Shown: piece after piece, positions 1-6,142 of the stretch
Numbering within the stretch: the first letter of the stretch is position 1
Layout of the letters: each line of letters begins with the position of its first letter
Assembly: GCA_020343555.1 (NCBI GenBank)
Contig: CP070800.1
Span: forward strand, 2,272,216 to 2,278,904
DNA: 6,689 nucleotides
Origin: Dehalococcoidales bacterium
GTDB taxonomy: Bacteria; Chloroflexota; Dehalococcoidia; Dehalococcoidales; UBA2162
Direction: 5' to 3'
The notes under the pieces: model-generated
What the model was told of the DNA's origin: nothing
Seen by the model: the letters and a program-made list of their open reading frames with translations, nothing else
The model's database searches: none
Made by a program: the position numbers and the translations under genes

Positions 1-467
1 GCAAGAGTATCGAATGCTACTCCCGCTTTCCCCACTTCGCCTTCAGCCATCGGATCGTCCGAGTCAAGGCCTATCTGTGTCGGAAGGTCGAAGGCTATGT
101 TGGGACCACCGGTTCTACCCCGGACTATCTCACTTTCATAGTAATCACGCGTATCTTCGGCTGTGCCGTAACCCAGGTATCGTCCGGCTCTGACCAGGCC
201 ACCGCCGCCGCCGATATGGTAACCGCCCGTAACCGGACCGCTGCCGGGTACCTGGCCGGGATAAACTCCGGCTGTAAAGGGGTATTCACCCGGGAAACCT
301 ACTTTTTCCATAAAATCGAAGTCTTCAATATCAGCAGGGGTGTAGAACTCGTTTTCACTCTCAATCACGCCGAACCTGTCGAGTTGTTTCTTCAGCGTAC
401 CGTTTTCCCATTCCTGCCGTTTCTGCTTGATGTTCTCAACGTAGTTCTTATCGAATATTCCAGACAT
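1..467 (-). CDS. Acyl-CoA mutase large subunit (methylmalonyl-CoA mutase family), N-terminal part, cut by window edge
   Basis: Translating the minus strand from the ATG at 467-465 gives 155 residues, open to the window edge. It matches the start of the B12-dependent acyl-CoA mutase large (substrate-binding, TIM-barrel) subunit: FPGEYPFTAGVYP (58-70), GYGTAEDTRDYY (99-110), NIAFDLPTQIGLDSD (123-137) and AEGEVGKAGVAFDTL (141-155). Known relatives interconvert branched and linear acyl-CoAs, such as methylmalonyl-CoA and succinyl-CoA, in the cytoplasm. The cobalamin domain would be on a later part or a separate subunit and cannot be seen. An AGGAG site (plus-strand 476-480) lies 8 nt before the ATG, which supports this start. 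Oddity: between Tyr69 and Tyr97, where the family usually has the short TMYxxRxWTxRQY substrate/CoA-binding segment, there is a longer Gly-rich stretch lacking the usual T and R residues, although the Tyr is kept. The family is clear; the exact substrate is unknown and may not be methylmalonyl-CoA. Confidence 0.93.
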   Translation of the reverse strand, partial: MSGIFDKNYVENIKQKRQEWENGTLKKQLDRFGVIESENEFYTPADIEDFDFMEKVGFPGEYPFTAGVYPGQVPGSGPVTGGYHIGGGGGLVRAGRYLGYGTAEDTRDYYESEIVRGRTGGPNIAFDLPTQIGLDSDDPMAEGEVGKAGVAFDTL

Positions 468-517
468 AATACGTTCTCCTGCTTTCTGGGGGATAGAAAC
501 TGTGGATTTCTGTGTCT

Positions 518-546
518 ATTGTATATCAAACACCCTTCGAAATCCA
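518..546 (-). promoter_or_regulatory. Possible promoter of the acyl-CoA mutase gene
   Basis: On the minus strand a TACAAT -10-like hexamer (518-523, one mismatch to TATAAT) is preceded by a 17-bp spacer and a poor -35 (TGGATT, 541-546). It would start a leader of roughly 43 nt carrying the AGGAG ribosome site. The -35 is weak, so this is tentative. Confidence 0.3.
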
Positions 547-584
547 GTGTTGAGAATACCAGGATACGCATATCTTCCCTCATT

Positions 585-593
585 TGTTATAAT
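585..593 (+). promoter_or_regulatory. Extended -10 promoter element of the M50-like gene
   Basis: TGTTATAAT carries a perfect TATAAT (588-593) with an upstream TG at the extended -10 position. No good -35 lies 16-18 bp upstream, which extended -10 promoters can tolerate. Transcription would start near 600, leaving only about 8 nt before the ATG at 608, so the message would be almost leaderless. Confidence 0.45.
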
Positions 594-607
594 TAAAGAC
601 CATATAT

Positions 608-1375
608 ATGAAATTAATAGAATCAATAAAGTTCGGCAAGATTTTCAGAACACGGGTACGAATACATTACACTTGGTTACTGGTTGTTATTTTAGTTCCG
701 TTGACCGTGAGTACGCAGTATTCAACGGAGACTTCGCTTGTTATTAGAGTACTTCTCGGGCTTGCTACCGCTTTCCTGTTTTTCATCACCGTATGTCTAC
801 GTGAAATTATCCTCCTGATGATCGCTACATACAAAGGAATTGCTGTCAAGACAGTTACTATATTCGCGTTCGGTGGATTGATTCAACCCGATTATGAAAC
901 AACATCGCCATTATATCAGATTCTTCTGGCTGTAACCGGAATGCTCCTGAATTTGATCATTACCGCAATCTTCTATTTCGTCCACCTGTTTTTTGGAAAC
1001 GACAGCCTGGATATTGTAGGGATTCCTCTGAGATGGCTGGCATTTTTCTATTTTACTCTCAGCCTGGTTCATATCATTCCCGCCTTCCCTCTCGAAGGAG
1101 GAAGGATACTACACGGTATACTCTGGAAAGTTACTGATAATATAAAACGTACAACACGCATCTCCGGATTTAGTGGTTGGGCTATGGGGTTCCTTATGAT
1201 GACCGGTGGAATACTGCTTGCCGTCTTTACTCTGGAATTATTCACGGGACTGTTTTTTACCGGCCTGGGTTTGATAATACAGAATGCTGCTACACATGGA
1301 ATCAGGCAGATAAAACAGATTCCCGAACCGCTTTCTCCCCAATCTCCTGTACTACCACCTGAAGAGGTTGATTAA
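608..1375 (+). CDS. M50 (site-2 protease) family membrane protein with degenerate zinc site
   Basis: A 255-residue polytopic membrane protein. Hydrophobic segments lie at about 22-35, 45-72, 104-127, 141-160, 190-208 and 211-225, followed by a Pro-rich cytosolic-type tail (237-255). Family landmarks of bacterial M50 proteases without CBS domains are present: the IxxFGGLIQ segment (85-93) after the first motif helix, and IPAFPLEGGRILHGILW (157-173), matching the usual NLIPAFPLDGGRVL. However, the catalytic HExxH reads REIIL (65-69), losing both zinc histidines. The Asn before the second motif is His155, and the Asp ligand of LDGGR is Glu163. The Pro of the usual AGPxxN helix is also missing (TGMLLN, 110-115). 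I infer an inactive, pseudoprotease-like member, perhaps a membrane-protein binder or chaperone. An in-frame stop at 590-592 limits the start; ATG 608 has at best a weak AAAGA ahead. It diverges from the mutase gene. The fold assignment is strong; the role is unknown. Confidence 0.85.
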   Translation: MKLIESIKFGKIFRTRVRIHYTWLLVVILVPLTVSTQYSTETSLVIRVLLGLATAFLFFITVCLREIILLMIATYKGIAVKTVTIFAFGGLIQPDYETTSPLYQILLAVTGMLLNLIITAIFYFVHLFFGNDSLDIVGIPLRWLAFFYFTLSLVHIIPAFPLEGGRILHGILWKVTDNIKRTTRISGFSGWAMGFLMMTGGILLAVFTLELFTGLFFTGLGLIIQNAATHGIRQIKQIPEPLSPQSPVLPPEEVD

Positions 1376-1400
1376 TTTAGTTACCTTCTGGTAGATAAGA
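1376..1400. other. Short convergent spacer without a clear terminator
   Basis: The 25 bp between the convergent stop codons of the M50-like and hydrolase genes hold only a 4-bp hairpin, TACC-TTCT-GGTA (1382-1393), with no T-tract on either side. I see no convincing intrinsic terminator, so transcription from either gene may run into the other or end by another route. Confidence 0.5.
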
Positions 1401-2855
1401 TTACGGTTCAACCTCAGGAGAAATCACCTTCACAGGAATATCATCAATCACGTTCACGATTCTTTTTTCTTTTTTATAGGTTGACCACCTGGCCTCGAAC
1501 CACCTGAAGGGGCTCTGGGCTTGAGATCGTATCCATATCACTGGATTAAGGGGGTCGTCTTTCCACCACTTCACATCTGTGATACTGGCCAGGGGAGTAC
1601 CTTTGATAATTTCGATATCGTAAAACGAGCGGGGAGTTTCTTCGGGAAGTAAACCTGCACTGAAGATTGTCCAATCTGCTTTTACAGTGGTAAAAGGGGC
1701 AGCCGAAGTAGATACGCTAAGCCGGCAATCACTGGTATTGGTAGAATTCACCCAACTGGCGCTTCTGATAGAAGTAAGAATTGGTACCGAATCAAGATGT
1801 ACATGGCTGTAAGATCTCTCATCTCCTGGTTCGCATTGGCCGATAATATCTTCCCATTTCTCCCATTTGTAGAACGACGAGTTCTTATGGATTATGGTAC
1901 CGTTTGCCGTGACGATACCTCCGACGATATCAGACCACCGGTCAGTTCCCAGTAACCAGTCTGCTTCATGTTCGACAATACCGGTTCTGGCAGGAATTGA
2001 AAATTCCATTTCGTAGCCGAAGATATAAAACATAATATTGTTTGCCAGGAACAGCGAAGTAGTATCCTTTGCGCCTACATCGCTATGCTGGGCTTCTCCG
2101 TAATAGACCACGTCTGCCCCTTCAGAGAATTGTGCTGGAAGCGGCACGACTCCGTCATCTAGGTTTCTTGGCCATATGTCCACACCACTCTGGTTATATA
2201 AGGGACTGAGTGGAGATGGTTCTGCCGAAATAAAAGCAAGCCAGCGTTTTTCCCGACTTACTTTCAAGCCGTCGGCACTACTGTCATAGAAGGCCACCGA
2301 ATCGCATACTCCTTGATCAGAACCGAGCAATGTAGTGCGGCAGTAGTCTGGCATGGGTCCCCCACCAGGTACATAATAATCATCAAGTTTTTTAATAGGG
2401 CTATTGATAGTGATGACCGCGGCTACCCTGTTCGTGATATTCCCGACATTATGAGCAGTGGCGAACAACGCTGTCTTTCCTCCCATACTGTGTCCGACCA
2501 AAATCAGGTTGTCCTTCCCCTCGAAGCGCTCGTTTATACTATCGGCGATATTGTTTGCCCACGTATTGATGTCTACGTGGCCCGGGTAACATCTATCGAG
2601 GAAATTTACCTTAACCGAAATTCCAGGATTTTTTTCCTGGTAACGGTCGATAAAATATGGAAGTATCTCGTTTATCCTGTCGGTGATATTCTGAAAAGTA
2701 CAGGGATTTCCTCCCATCCCGTGACAGAAGACGAAGTTTAATTCCTTGACTATCTCTGGTTTTCCCTCCGCATGAACCGGCTGGGCAATCAGGAATTGAG
2801 TGCAAAAGACTGCGGAAAGAAAAAACGATAAGATTCTAAATTTGGTAAGTAACAT
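1401..2855 (-). CDS. Exported alpha/beta-hydrolase, lipase/esterase type, with Trp-rich C-terminal region
   Basis: Counting from the ATG at 2855 the protein has 484 residues. Residues 1-29 form a signal peptide (Lys/Arg, long hydrophobic core, VHA-E cleavage site); the Cys in the core does not sit in a lipobox. The catalytic domain (about 35-285) shows HGMGG (45-49, oxyanion/strand-loop motif), the nucleophile elbow GHSMGG (121-126, Ser123), a likely acid in LDDGVVP (Asp233 or Asp234) and a likely His257 in AQHSDVG, so the triad appears complete. The mature part has seven cysteines (44, 52, 89, 172, 184, 341, 377), plausible disulfides in an exported protein. The region after 285 holds 11 tryptophans and an apparent internal repeat. 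Substrate is unknown; lipid or ester hydrolysis outside the membrane is inferred. Start choice: an alternative GTG lies 6 nt upstream at 2861, but the TAGAG site is spaced about 5 nt from the ATG and directly abuts the GTG. It has its own promoter and looks monocistronic. Confidence 0.88.
   Translation of the reverse strand: MLLTKFRILSFFLSAVFCTQFLIAQPVHAEGKPEIVKELNFVFCHGMGGNPCTFQNITDRINEILPYFIDRYQEKNPGISVKVNFLDRCYPGHVDINTWANNIADSINERFEGKDNLILVGHSMGGKTALFATAHNVGNITNRVAAVITINSPIKKLDDYYVPGGGPMPDYCRTTLLGSDQGVCDSVAFYDSSADGLKVSREKRWLAFISAEPSPLSPLYNQSGVDIWPRNLDDGVVPLPAQFSEGADVVYYGEAQHSDVGAKDTTSLFLANNIMFYIFGYEMEFSIPARTGIVEHEADWLLGTDRWSDIVGGIVTANGTIIHKNSSFYKWEKWEDIIGQCEPGDERSYSHVHLDSVPILTSIRSASWVNSTNTSDCRLSVSTSAAPFTTVKADWTIFSAGLLPEETPRSFYDIEIIKGTPLASITDVKWWKDDPLNPVIWIRSQAQSPFRWFEARWSTYKKEKRIVNVIDDIPVKVISPEVEP
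1476..1790 (-). repeat. Two diverged copies of a ~42-residue module in the hydrolase C-terminus
   Basis: Residues about 356-398 and 419-460 (numbered from the ATG) align by eye. Both run from a conserved Pro through S-I-x(4)-W to a closing S/A-P-F-x(4)-A-x-W-x-x-aromatic segment (APFTTVKADWTIF against SPFRWFEARWSTY). This suggests a duplicated beta-rich module, possibly for binding a substrate or the cell surface. Identity is low and the alignment was made by eye, so it remains tentative. Confidence 0.4.
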
Positions 2856-2889
2856 TTTCACTCTAAATTGCTATAAACCGTGTCTGCTA

Positions 2890-2918
2890 ATTTTACAGCA
2901 GTAATGAATCAGCTTCAA
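2890..2918 (-). promoter_or_regulatory. Promoter of the exported hydrolase gene
   Basis: On the minus strand a TTGAAG -35 (2913-2918, four of six to consensus) and a TAAAAT -10 (2890-2895, five of six) are separated by exactly 17 bp. Transcription would begin near 2883, about 28 nt before the preferred ATG. This is a well-shaped sigma-70-type promoter facing away from the FemAB-like gene. Confidence 0.55.
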
Positions 2919-2945
2919 GAGGCGAGGTATTGTGACTATTATCAT

Positions 2946-2973
2946 TTGATTGCTTTTCCTCAAGAATGATAAA
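2946..2973 (+). promoter_or_regulatory. Possible promoter of the FemAB-like/glycosyltransferase operon
   Basis: TTGATT (2946-2951) is followed after 16 bp by GATAAA (2968-2973), each matching four of six consensus bases. Initiation would fall near 2980, only about 6 nt before the ATG at 2986, in line with the lack of a ribosome binding site there. Other AT-rich hexamers nearby (TTATAT at 2975-2980) are too close to the ATG. Confidence 0.3.
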
Positions 2974-2985
2974 CTTATATAAAGC

Positions 2986-3966
2986 ATGAGCTGTTCCGTT
3001 ACTCAAGAGAGTTTTAGCAGCCTTTTAGAGCTCCGGGAAGTGTATTACACTCGCCTGGACTGGGAACCACTTTTTATCTCCCCGGTATGGCTGGAAGTCT
3101 GGTGGGATGTTTTCGGCGATGATTGCGAGTTACACCTGATTTCTGTGAGAGAAGGTGATGCCGTAATTGGAATTGCCCCTATTATGATAAAAGATGATAC
3201 GGCTTCTATCATTGGTAGTACCGACGTATGTGATTACCTGGATTTTATTGTTTCTCCTGATAGACATCAGGATTTTTTCAATACTCTTTTAAACGATCTT
3301 AAGCAGAGAGGTATTAATATACTCAATCTCGAATCATTACGACCGGACTCTAAAGTACTGACAGGTCTCACAGAGGTTGCCTTAGAGCGGGGATGTGAAG
3401 TAACCTTAACTCCCTCTGATGTTACCCTGGAAATGGAGTTACCGGACAGCTGGGATGGTTACCTCATGACTCTGAATACCAAGCAGAGACACGAGGTCAG
3501 GCGAAAGCTGAGAAGGCTGGAAGAAGCCGGAACTTTCGAGTACTATTCCGTCAGCGGTAGTGCTTCGGTTATGGGAGCACTCGATACATTTCTTACAATG
3601 TTCAGGGAAAGCAGAGATGATAAAGCCGATTTCCTTACCGCGAAACGGGAATTATTTTTCAGGTCCATGACCGAATCGATGGCGAATGAAGGGATACTTA
3701 AACTCGGTATACTGGAGATCGACACAAATCCTGCTGCGATAATTATGTATTTCGATTATAATGATAATATATACCTTTATAACAGCGGTTTCGATAAAGA
3801 ATATATTTCGCTTAGCGTGGGATTACTGAGTAAAGTACTCTGTATTAAAGACAGTATAGAATCTGGCAAGAAGGTCTTTGATTTTTTAAAAGGTAATGAA
3901 GTATACAAGTCACGTCTTGGTGGTATAGAAACACCGTTATCGGATTGTCGTATATCCATCAATTAG
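2986..3966 (+). CDS. FemAB/CelD-like (BioF2-type) GNAT acyltransferase
   Basis: A soluble protein of 326 residues with the layout of the CelD/BioF2-like branch of the GNAT superfamily. The N-terminus has an FISPVWLEVWWDVFG segment (30-44) like the 'plFxspeWlxaww' opening of that family. A basic helix KQRHEVRRKLRRLEE (166-180) follows, and then the C-terminal GNAT core with YLYNSGFDKEYISLSVGLL (263-281) and FDFLKGNEVYKSRLGG (298-313), the family's typical 'yDFlrGdExYKxrwg' signature. Related FemAB enzymes move amino acids from aminoacyl-tRNA to peptidoglycan precursors; CelD/BioF2 members are mostly tied to polysaccharide or glycolipid work. An in-frame TAA at 2980-2982 just upstream means ATG 2986 is the earliest possible ATG, yet no Shine-Dalgarno is visible. 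Its stop lies 19 nt before the glycosyltransferase start, so the two are very likely cotranscribed and act on a common product. The acyl or aminoacyl donor cannot be told from sequence. Confidence 0.85.
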   Translation: MSCSVTQESFSSLLELREVYYTRLDWEPLFISPVWLEVWWDVFGDDCELHLISVREGDAVIGIAPIMIKDDTASIIGSTDVCDYLDFIVSPDRHQDFFNTLLNDLKQRGINILNLESLRPDSKVLTGLTEVALERGCEVTLTPSDVTLEMELPDSWDGYLMTLNTKQRHEVRRKLRRLEEAGTFEYYSVSGSASVMGALDTFLTMFRESRDDKADFLTAKRELFFRSMTESMANEGILKLGILEIDTNPAAIIMYFDYNDNIYLYNSGFDKEYISLSVGLLSKVLCIKDSIESGKKVFDFLKGNEVYKSRLGGIETPLSDCRISIN

Positions 3967-3974
3967 CGGCGGGA

Positions 3975-3981
3975 AGAGGAG
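3975..3981 (+). promoter_or_regulatory. Ribosome binding site that sets the TTG start of the glycosyltransferase
   Basis: AGAGGAG lies 4 nt before the TTG at 3986. The next in-frame ATG (4013, codon 10) has no such site and would cut off the first beta strand of the GT-B fold (LRIAMISAH, 6-14), so TTG is the better start. Confidence 0.7.
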
Positions 3982-3985
3982 TAAA

Positions 3986-5218
3986 TTGGGGGAAGACAAA
4001 TTAAGAATAGCGATGATCAGCGCTCACAGCTGCCCGGTTGGTACGCTTGGGACAAAAGATACCGGCGGAATGAGTGTTTATATAGTTGAACTTGCGCGAG
4101 AGCTGGGGAAATTAGGCTATACTGTAGACGCATTTACTCGTGTCCATGACCCGGCAGACCCGATAGTAGTAGAACTGGGTCATAATGCACGACTGATTCA
4201 CATCGAGGCAGGCGAAATGGAAGAGATACATAAGCTTGCCGTCTATTCTCATCTCCCGGATTTTGCCTGTGGCCTTGAAGCTTATCGTAAAGAGAATGAC
4301 CTGGAATATGATATTGTATTCAGTCATTACTGGCTTTCCGCCTGGATAGGAGAATACCTGCAGCAATGGTGGGGTGTTCCTCATGTAACCATGTTCCATA
4401 CCCTCGGGGTAGTTAAGAATTCTATAGGAATCGGTAAAACGGAGCCGGAGCTTCGTATTGCAACCGAGGGTGAACTGGCAAGAAGCAGCCATCATATTAT
4501 CGCTCCAACGGAAAGAGAAAAAGCAGAACTGGTAGATCAATATGGGGTTAATCCTGAGAGAATCGGTGTTGTTCCGTGTGGGGTGAATCCTGAACTTTTC
4601 AGACCTGTGAACAGGGATGAAGCACGATTAGAAACAGGATTGGATAACGGTAAGGTCATACTCTATGTCGGCAGGATCGATCCTCTAAAAGGTATCGCTA
4701 ACCTGATCAGGGCTTTTTCTTATCTTGAAGAAATCCATGACGCTACACTGGCTATAATCGGTGGTGGAGATGACAGTCACGAGGAAACTGCTCATCTGAA
4801 AGAACTTGCACAGGAACTTGGTATCGAAGACAGGATTATTTTTACGGGTTCAGTGAAACAGGATAGAATGCCTTATTACTATAGCGCCGCAGATGTCTGT
4901 GTTATCCCGTCATTTTACGAGAGTTTCGGGCTGGTGGCACTCGAATCACTTTCCTGCGGTACTCCTATCGTGGCTAACGATGTCGGAGATCTTCGTAATA
5001 TCGTCACGCAGGGAGAAACCGGCTATGTGATCGATATAAATGATCCCGAACAATTAGCTGAAAAAATATCCTTAATTCTGAGTAAATCGAAAGATGAGAC
5101 CGAATCAGTTTTATCATTAAGAGATTCGGTGAAGGAATTTGCCTGGGCAAATGTGGCAGAAGCTCTTGCTGACGAGTTCAGAATAGTGCTGGATAACGAC
5201 TATATCGCTGTACATTAA
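3986..5218 (+). CDS. GT4 glycosyltransferase, MshA-like (inositol-phosphate GlcNAc-transferase type)
   Basis: A 410-residue GT-B retaining glycosyltransferase, close to the usual ~420 of MshA. The N-terminal acceptor domain opens with RIAMISAHSCP and TGGMSVYIVELAREL (26-40), the MshA-type glycine loop, and has SHYWLS (113-118) and HTLGVVKNS (138-146). The C-terminal donor domain has VGRIDPLKG (228-236; Arg230 and Lys235 for the nucleotide diphosphate) and the E-x7-E pair in YESFGLVALE (Glu312, Glu320). Residues at the positions of the inositol-phosphate phosphate ligands of Corynebacterium MshA, as I recall them, are kept: Lys83, Tyr115, Thr139 and Arg157. MshA joins UDP-GlcNAc to inositol phosphate as the first step of mycothiol synthesis, in the cytoplasm. 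This gene follows the FemAB-like gene by 19 nt and overlaps the convergent tandem-GNAT gene by 4 nt. GT4 membership is certain; an inositol-phosphate acceptor is likely but not proven, since sucrose-phosphate-synthase-like and other GT4 enzymes share much of this. Confidence 0.92.
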   Translation: MGEDKLRIAMISAHSCPVGTLGTKDTGGMSVYIVELARELGKLGYTVDAFTRVHDPADPIVVELGHNARLIHIEAGEMEEIHKLAVYSHLPDFACGLEAYRKENDLEYDIVFSHYWLSAWIGEYLQQWWGVPHVTMFHTLGVVKNSIGIGKTEPELRIATEGELARSSHHIIAPTEREKAELVDQYGVNPERIGVVPCGVNPELFRPVNRDEARLETGLDNGKVILYVGRIDPLKGIANLIRAFSYLEEIHDATLAIIGGGDDSHEETAHLKELAQELGIEDRIIFTGSVKQDRMPYYYSAADVCVIPSFYESFGLVALESLSCGTPIVANDVGDLRNIVTQGETGYVIDINDPEQLAEKISLILSKSKDETESVLSLRDSVKEFAWANVAEALADEFRIVLDNDYIAVH

Positions 5219-6120
5219 CTCAGTTTCTTCTCATACCACAGAGTGCTGCCACGTTCGTCGAATCCCATCGCACGGTAAAGCTCATATGCCACCCTGTTTT
5301 CAACGTCAACAGAAAGACTTACCGTTTTAATTCCTCTACTTTTCAGGTACCAGAGACCTGCCAGCAGAACTTTTTTACCGAGTCCTTTTCCGCGATAATC
5401 GGGATCGGTACCTATCATGTAGATGATTCCGTGCTTTTCCTTGCCGGAGTCTATCTCTATATCAATAATCTCAGTCCAGCAGTATCCGCTTATGGAATTC
5501 TCGTTGCAGGTTACCACAATATCCTGTGGAGAACGGTGACTCAGACTGATATCGTAGGCTATTGTCTCAGGCGTATTGGGATGATATCCCCAGTGATCGG
5601 CAAACGCTCGATTCTGAATATCCGCCAGCTTTTCCTCTTCGCCGGGCAGCAGCTGTCGGCATTCCTTCCCTGCTTTTTCAAGGTTTTTGTCCGGTATTTT
5701 GTCGATATCTAAAAACAATTCGAGATATCGTCGTACATACTTGAAGCCAAGTTTCGGGAGTTCACTCCTGGCAATGCTGTTGTTCGAAGAAATATCTACG
5801 TGTATTGCTTCAACATTTAGTTCTTCAGCCCGGTTTATAACACGATTAACAAGCTCCCTGGCAATACCTTTTCTTCGATGTTCCGGTTGTACCCAGCAAT
5901 GCAGGATTACCCTGTTTATCATTAATTCCGGTTCTGCCAGGGCATAGCCGACCATCTCGTTCTCATATTCGGCAACGAACAGGTTGGTTTCAGGTGAGGT
6001 GCCGGGACGTCTCAGTCGATCGACCGGAGACTCGATCCTTGTATCTTTTTTGAAGGCTTTCAAGAAGGCATCGAAATCAGATTCATTATAGTGTCTGATA
6101 ATGTATTCTGATTTACTCAT
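5215..6120 (-). CDS. Tandem-GNAT acetyltransferase, mycothiol synthase (MshD)-like
   Basis: A 301-residue protein made of two GNAT domains. The N-terminal domain (about 6-138) has an acetyl-CoA loop at VQPEHRRKGIARELV (77-91). The C-terminal domain (about 155-301) has a stronger one, GTDPDYRGKGLGKKVL (237-252), followed by VENRVAYELYRAMGF (273-287), the usual GNAT motif-B end. Domain order, overall length and the NRAFADHWG (170-178) and YMIGTDP (234-240) segments resemble MshD (about 315 residues), which acetylates Cys-GlcN-inositol to finish mycothiol. Other tandem GNATs of unknown substrate share these features, so the equivalence is inferred from family plus the neighbouring MshA-like and PIG-L genes. 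ATG 6120 has AGGAGG ahead but with a long 14-nt spacer. It is convergent with the glycosyltransferase (4-bp overlap at the stops) and divergent from the PIG-L gene. Confidence 0.88.
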   Translation of the reverse strand: MSKSEYIIRHYNESDFDAFLKAFKKDTRIESPVDRLRRPGTSPETNLFVAEYENEMVGYALAEPELMINRVILHCWVQPEHRRKGIARELVNRVINRAEELNVEAIHVDISSNNSIARSELPKLGFKYVRRYLELFLDIDKIPDKNLEKAGKECRQLLPGEEEKLADIQNRAFADHWGYHPNTPETIAYDISLSHRSPQDIVVTCNENSISGYCWTEIIDIEIDSGKEKHGIIYMIGTDPDYRGKGLGKKVLLAGLWYLKSRGIKTVSLSVDVENRVAYELYRAMGFDERGSTLWYEKKLS

Positions 6121-6134
6121 TTCAGGCGGCGATA

Positions 6135-6140
6135 CCTCCT
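6135..6140 (-). promoter_or_regulatory. Strong but distant Shine-Dalgarno of the tandem-GNAT gene
   Basis: The minus strand reads AGGAGG here, a full anti-16S match, but 14 nt separate it from the ATG at 6120 instead of the usual 5-10. No in-frame ATG, GTG or TTG lies in between, so the start stands. The predicted transcript would begin right at this site, giving a very short leader. Confidence 0.55.
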
Positions 6141-6142
6141 GT

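Noticed and set aside
216..596. Open plus-strand frame of 126 codons over the mutase start region
   Set aside because: It lies antisense to the clearly conserved mutase reading frame and its translation shows no recognisable domain; a shadow frame.
1382..1393. Hairpin TACC-TTCT-GGTA as a bidirectional terminator
   Set aside because: Only a 4-bp stem and no flanking T-tract on either strand.
2313..2741. Plus-strand frame of 142 codons opposite the hydrolase
   Set aside because: It runs antisense to the catalytic GHSMGG region of the hydrolase, has no ribosome site and no domain features.
2797..2808. Lipoprotein signal around the Cys in the hydrolase signal peptide
   Set aside because: The residues before the Cys (AVFC) do not fit a lipobox, since Phe sits at -1; the VHA-E site further on fits ordinary signal peptidase I cleavage.
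3039..3051. Perfect 13-bp palindrome AGTGTATTACACT just inside the FemAB-like gene
   Set aside because: It could be an operator 53 nt after the start, but it encodes ordinary residues (V-Y-Y-T), occurs once in the window, and a 6-bp-arm palindrome is not rare by chance.
4112..4540. Minus-strand frame of 142 codons opposite the glycosyltransferase
   Set aside because: Antisense to the conserved acceptor domain of the GT4 gene; composition and lack of motifs mark it as a shadow.
3986..5218. Glycosyltransferase as BshA (bacillithiol, GlcNAc-malate synthesis)
   Set aside because: The SHYWLS segment, the Lys83/Arg157 positions and the TGGMSVY loop fit MshA better than BshA.
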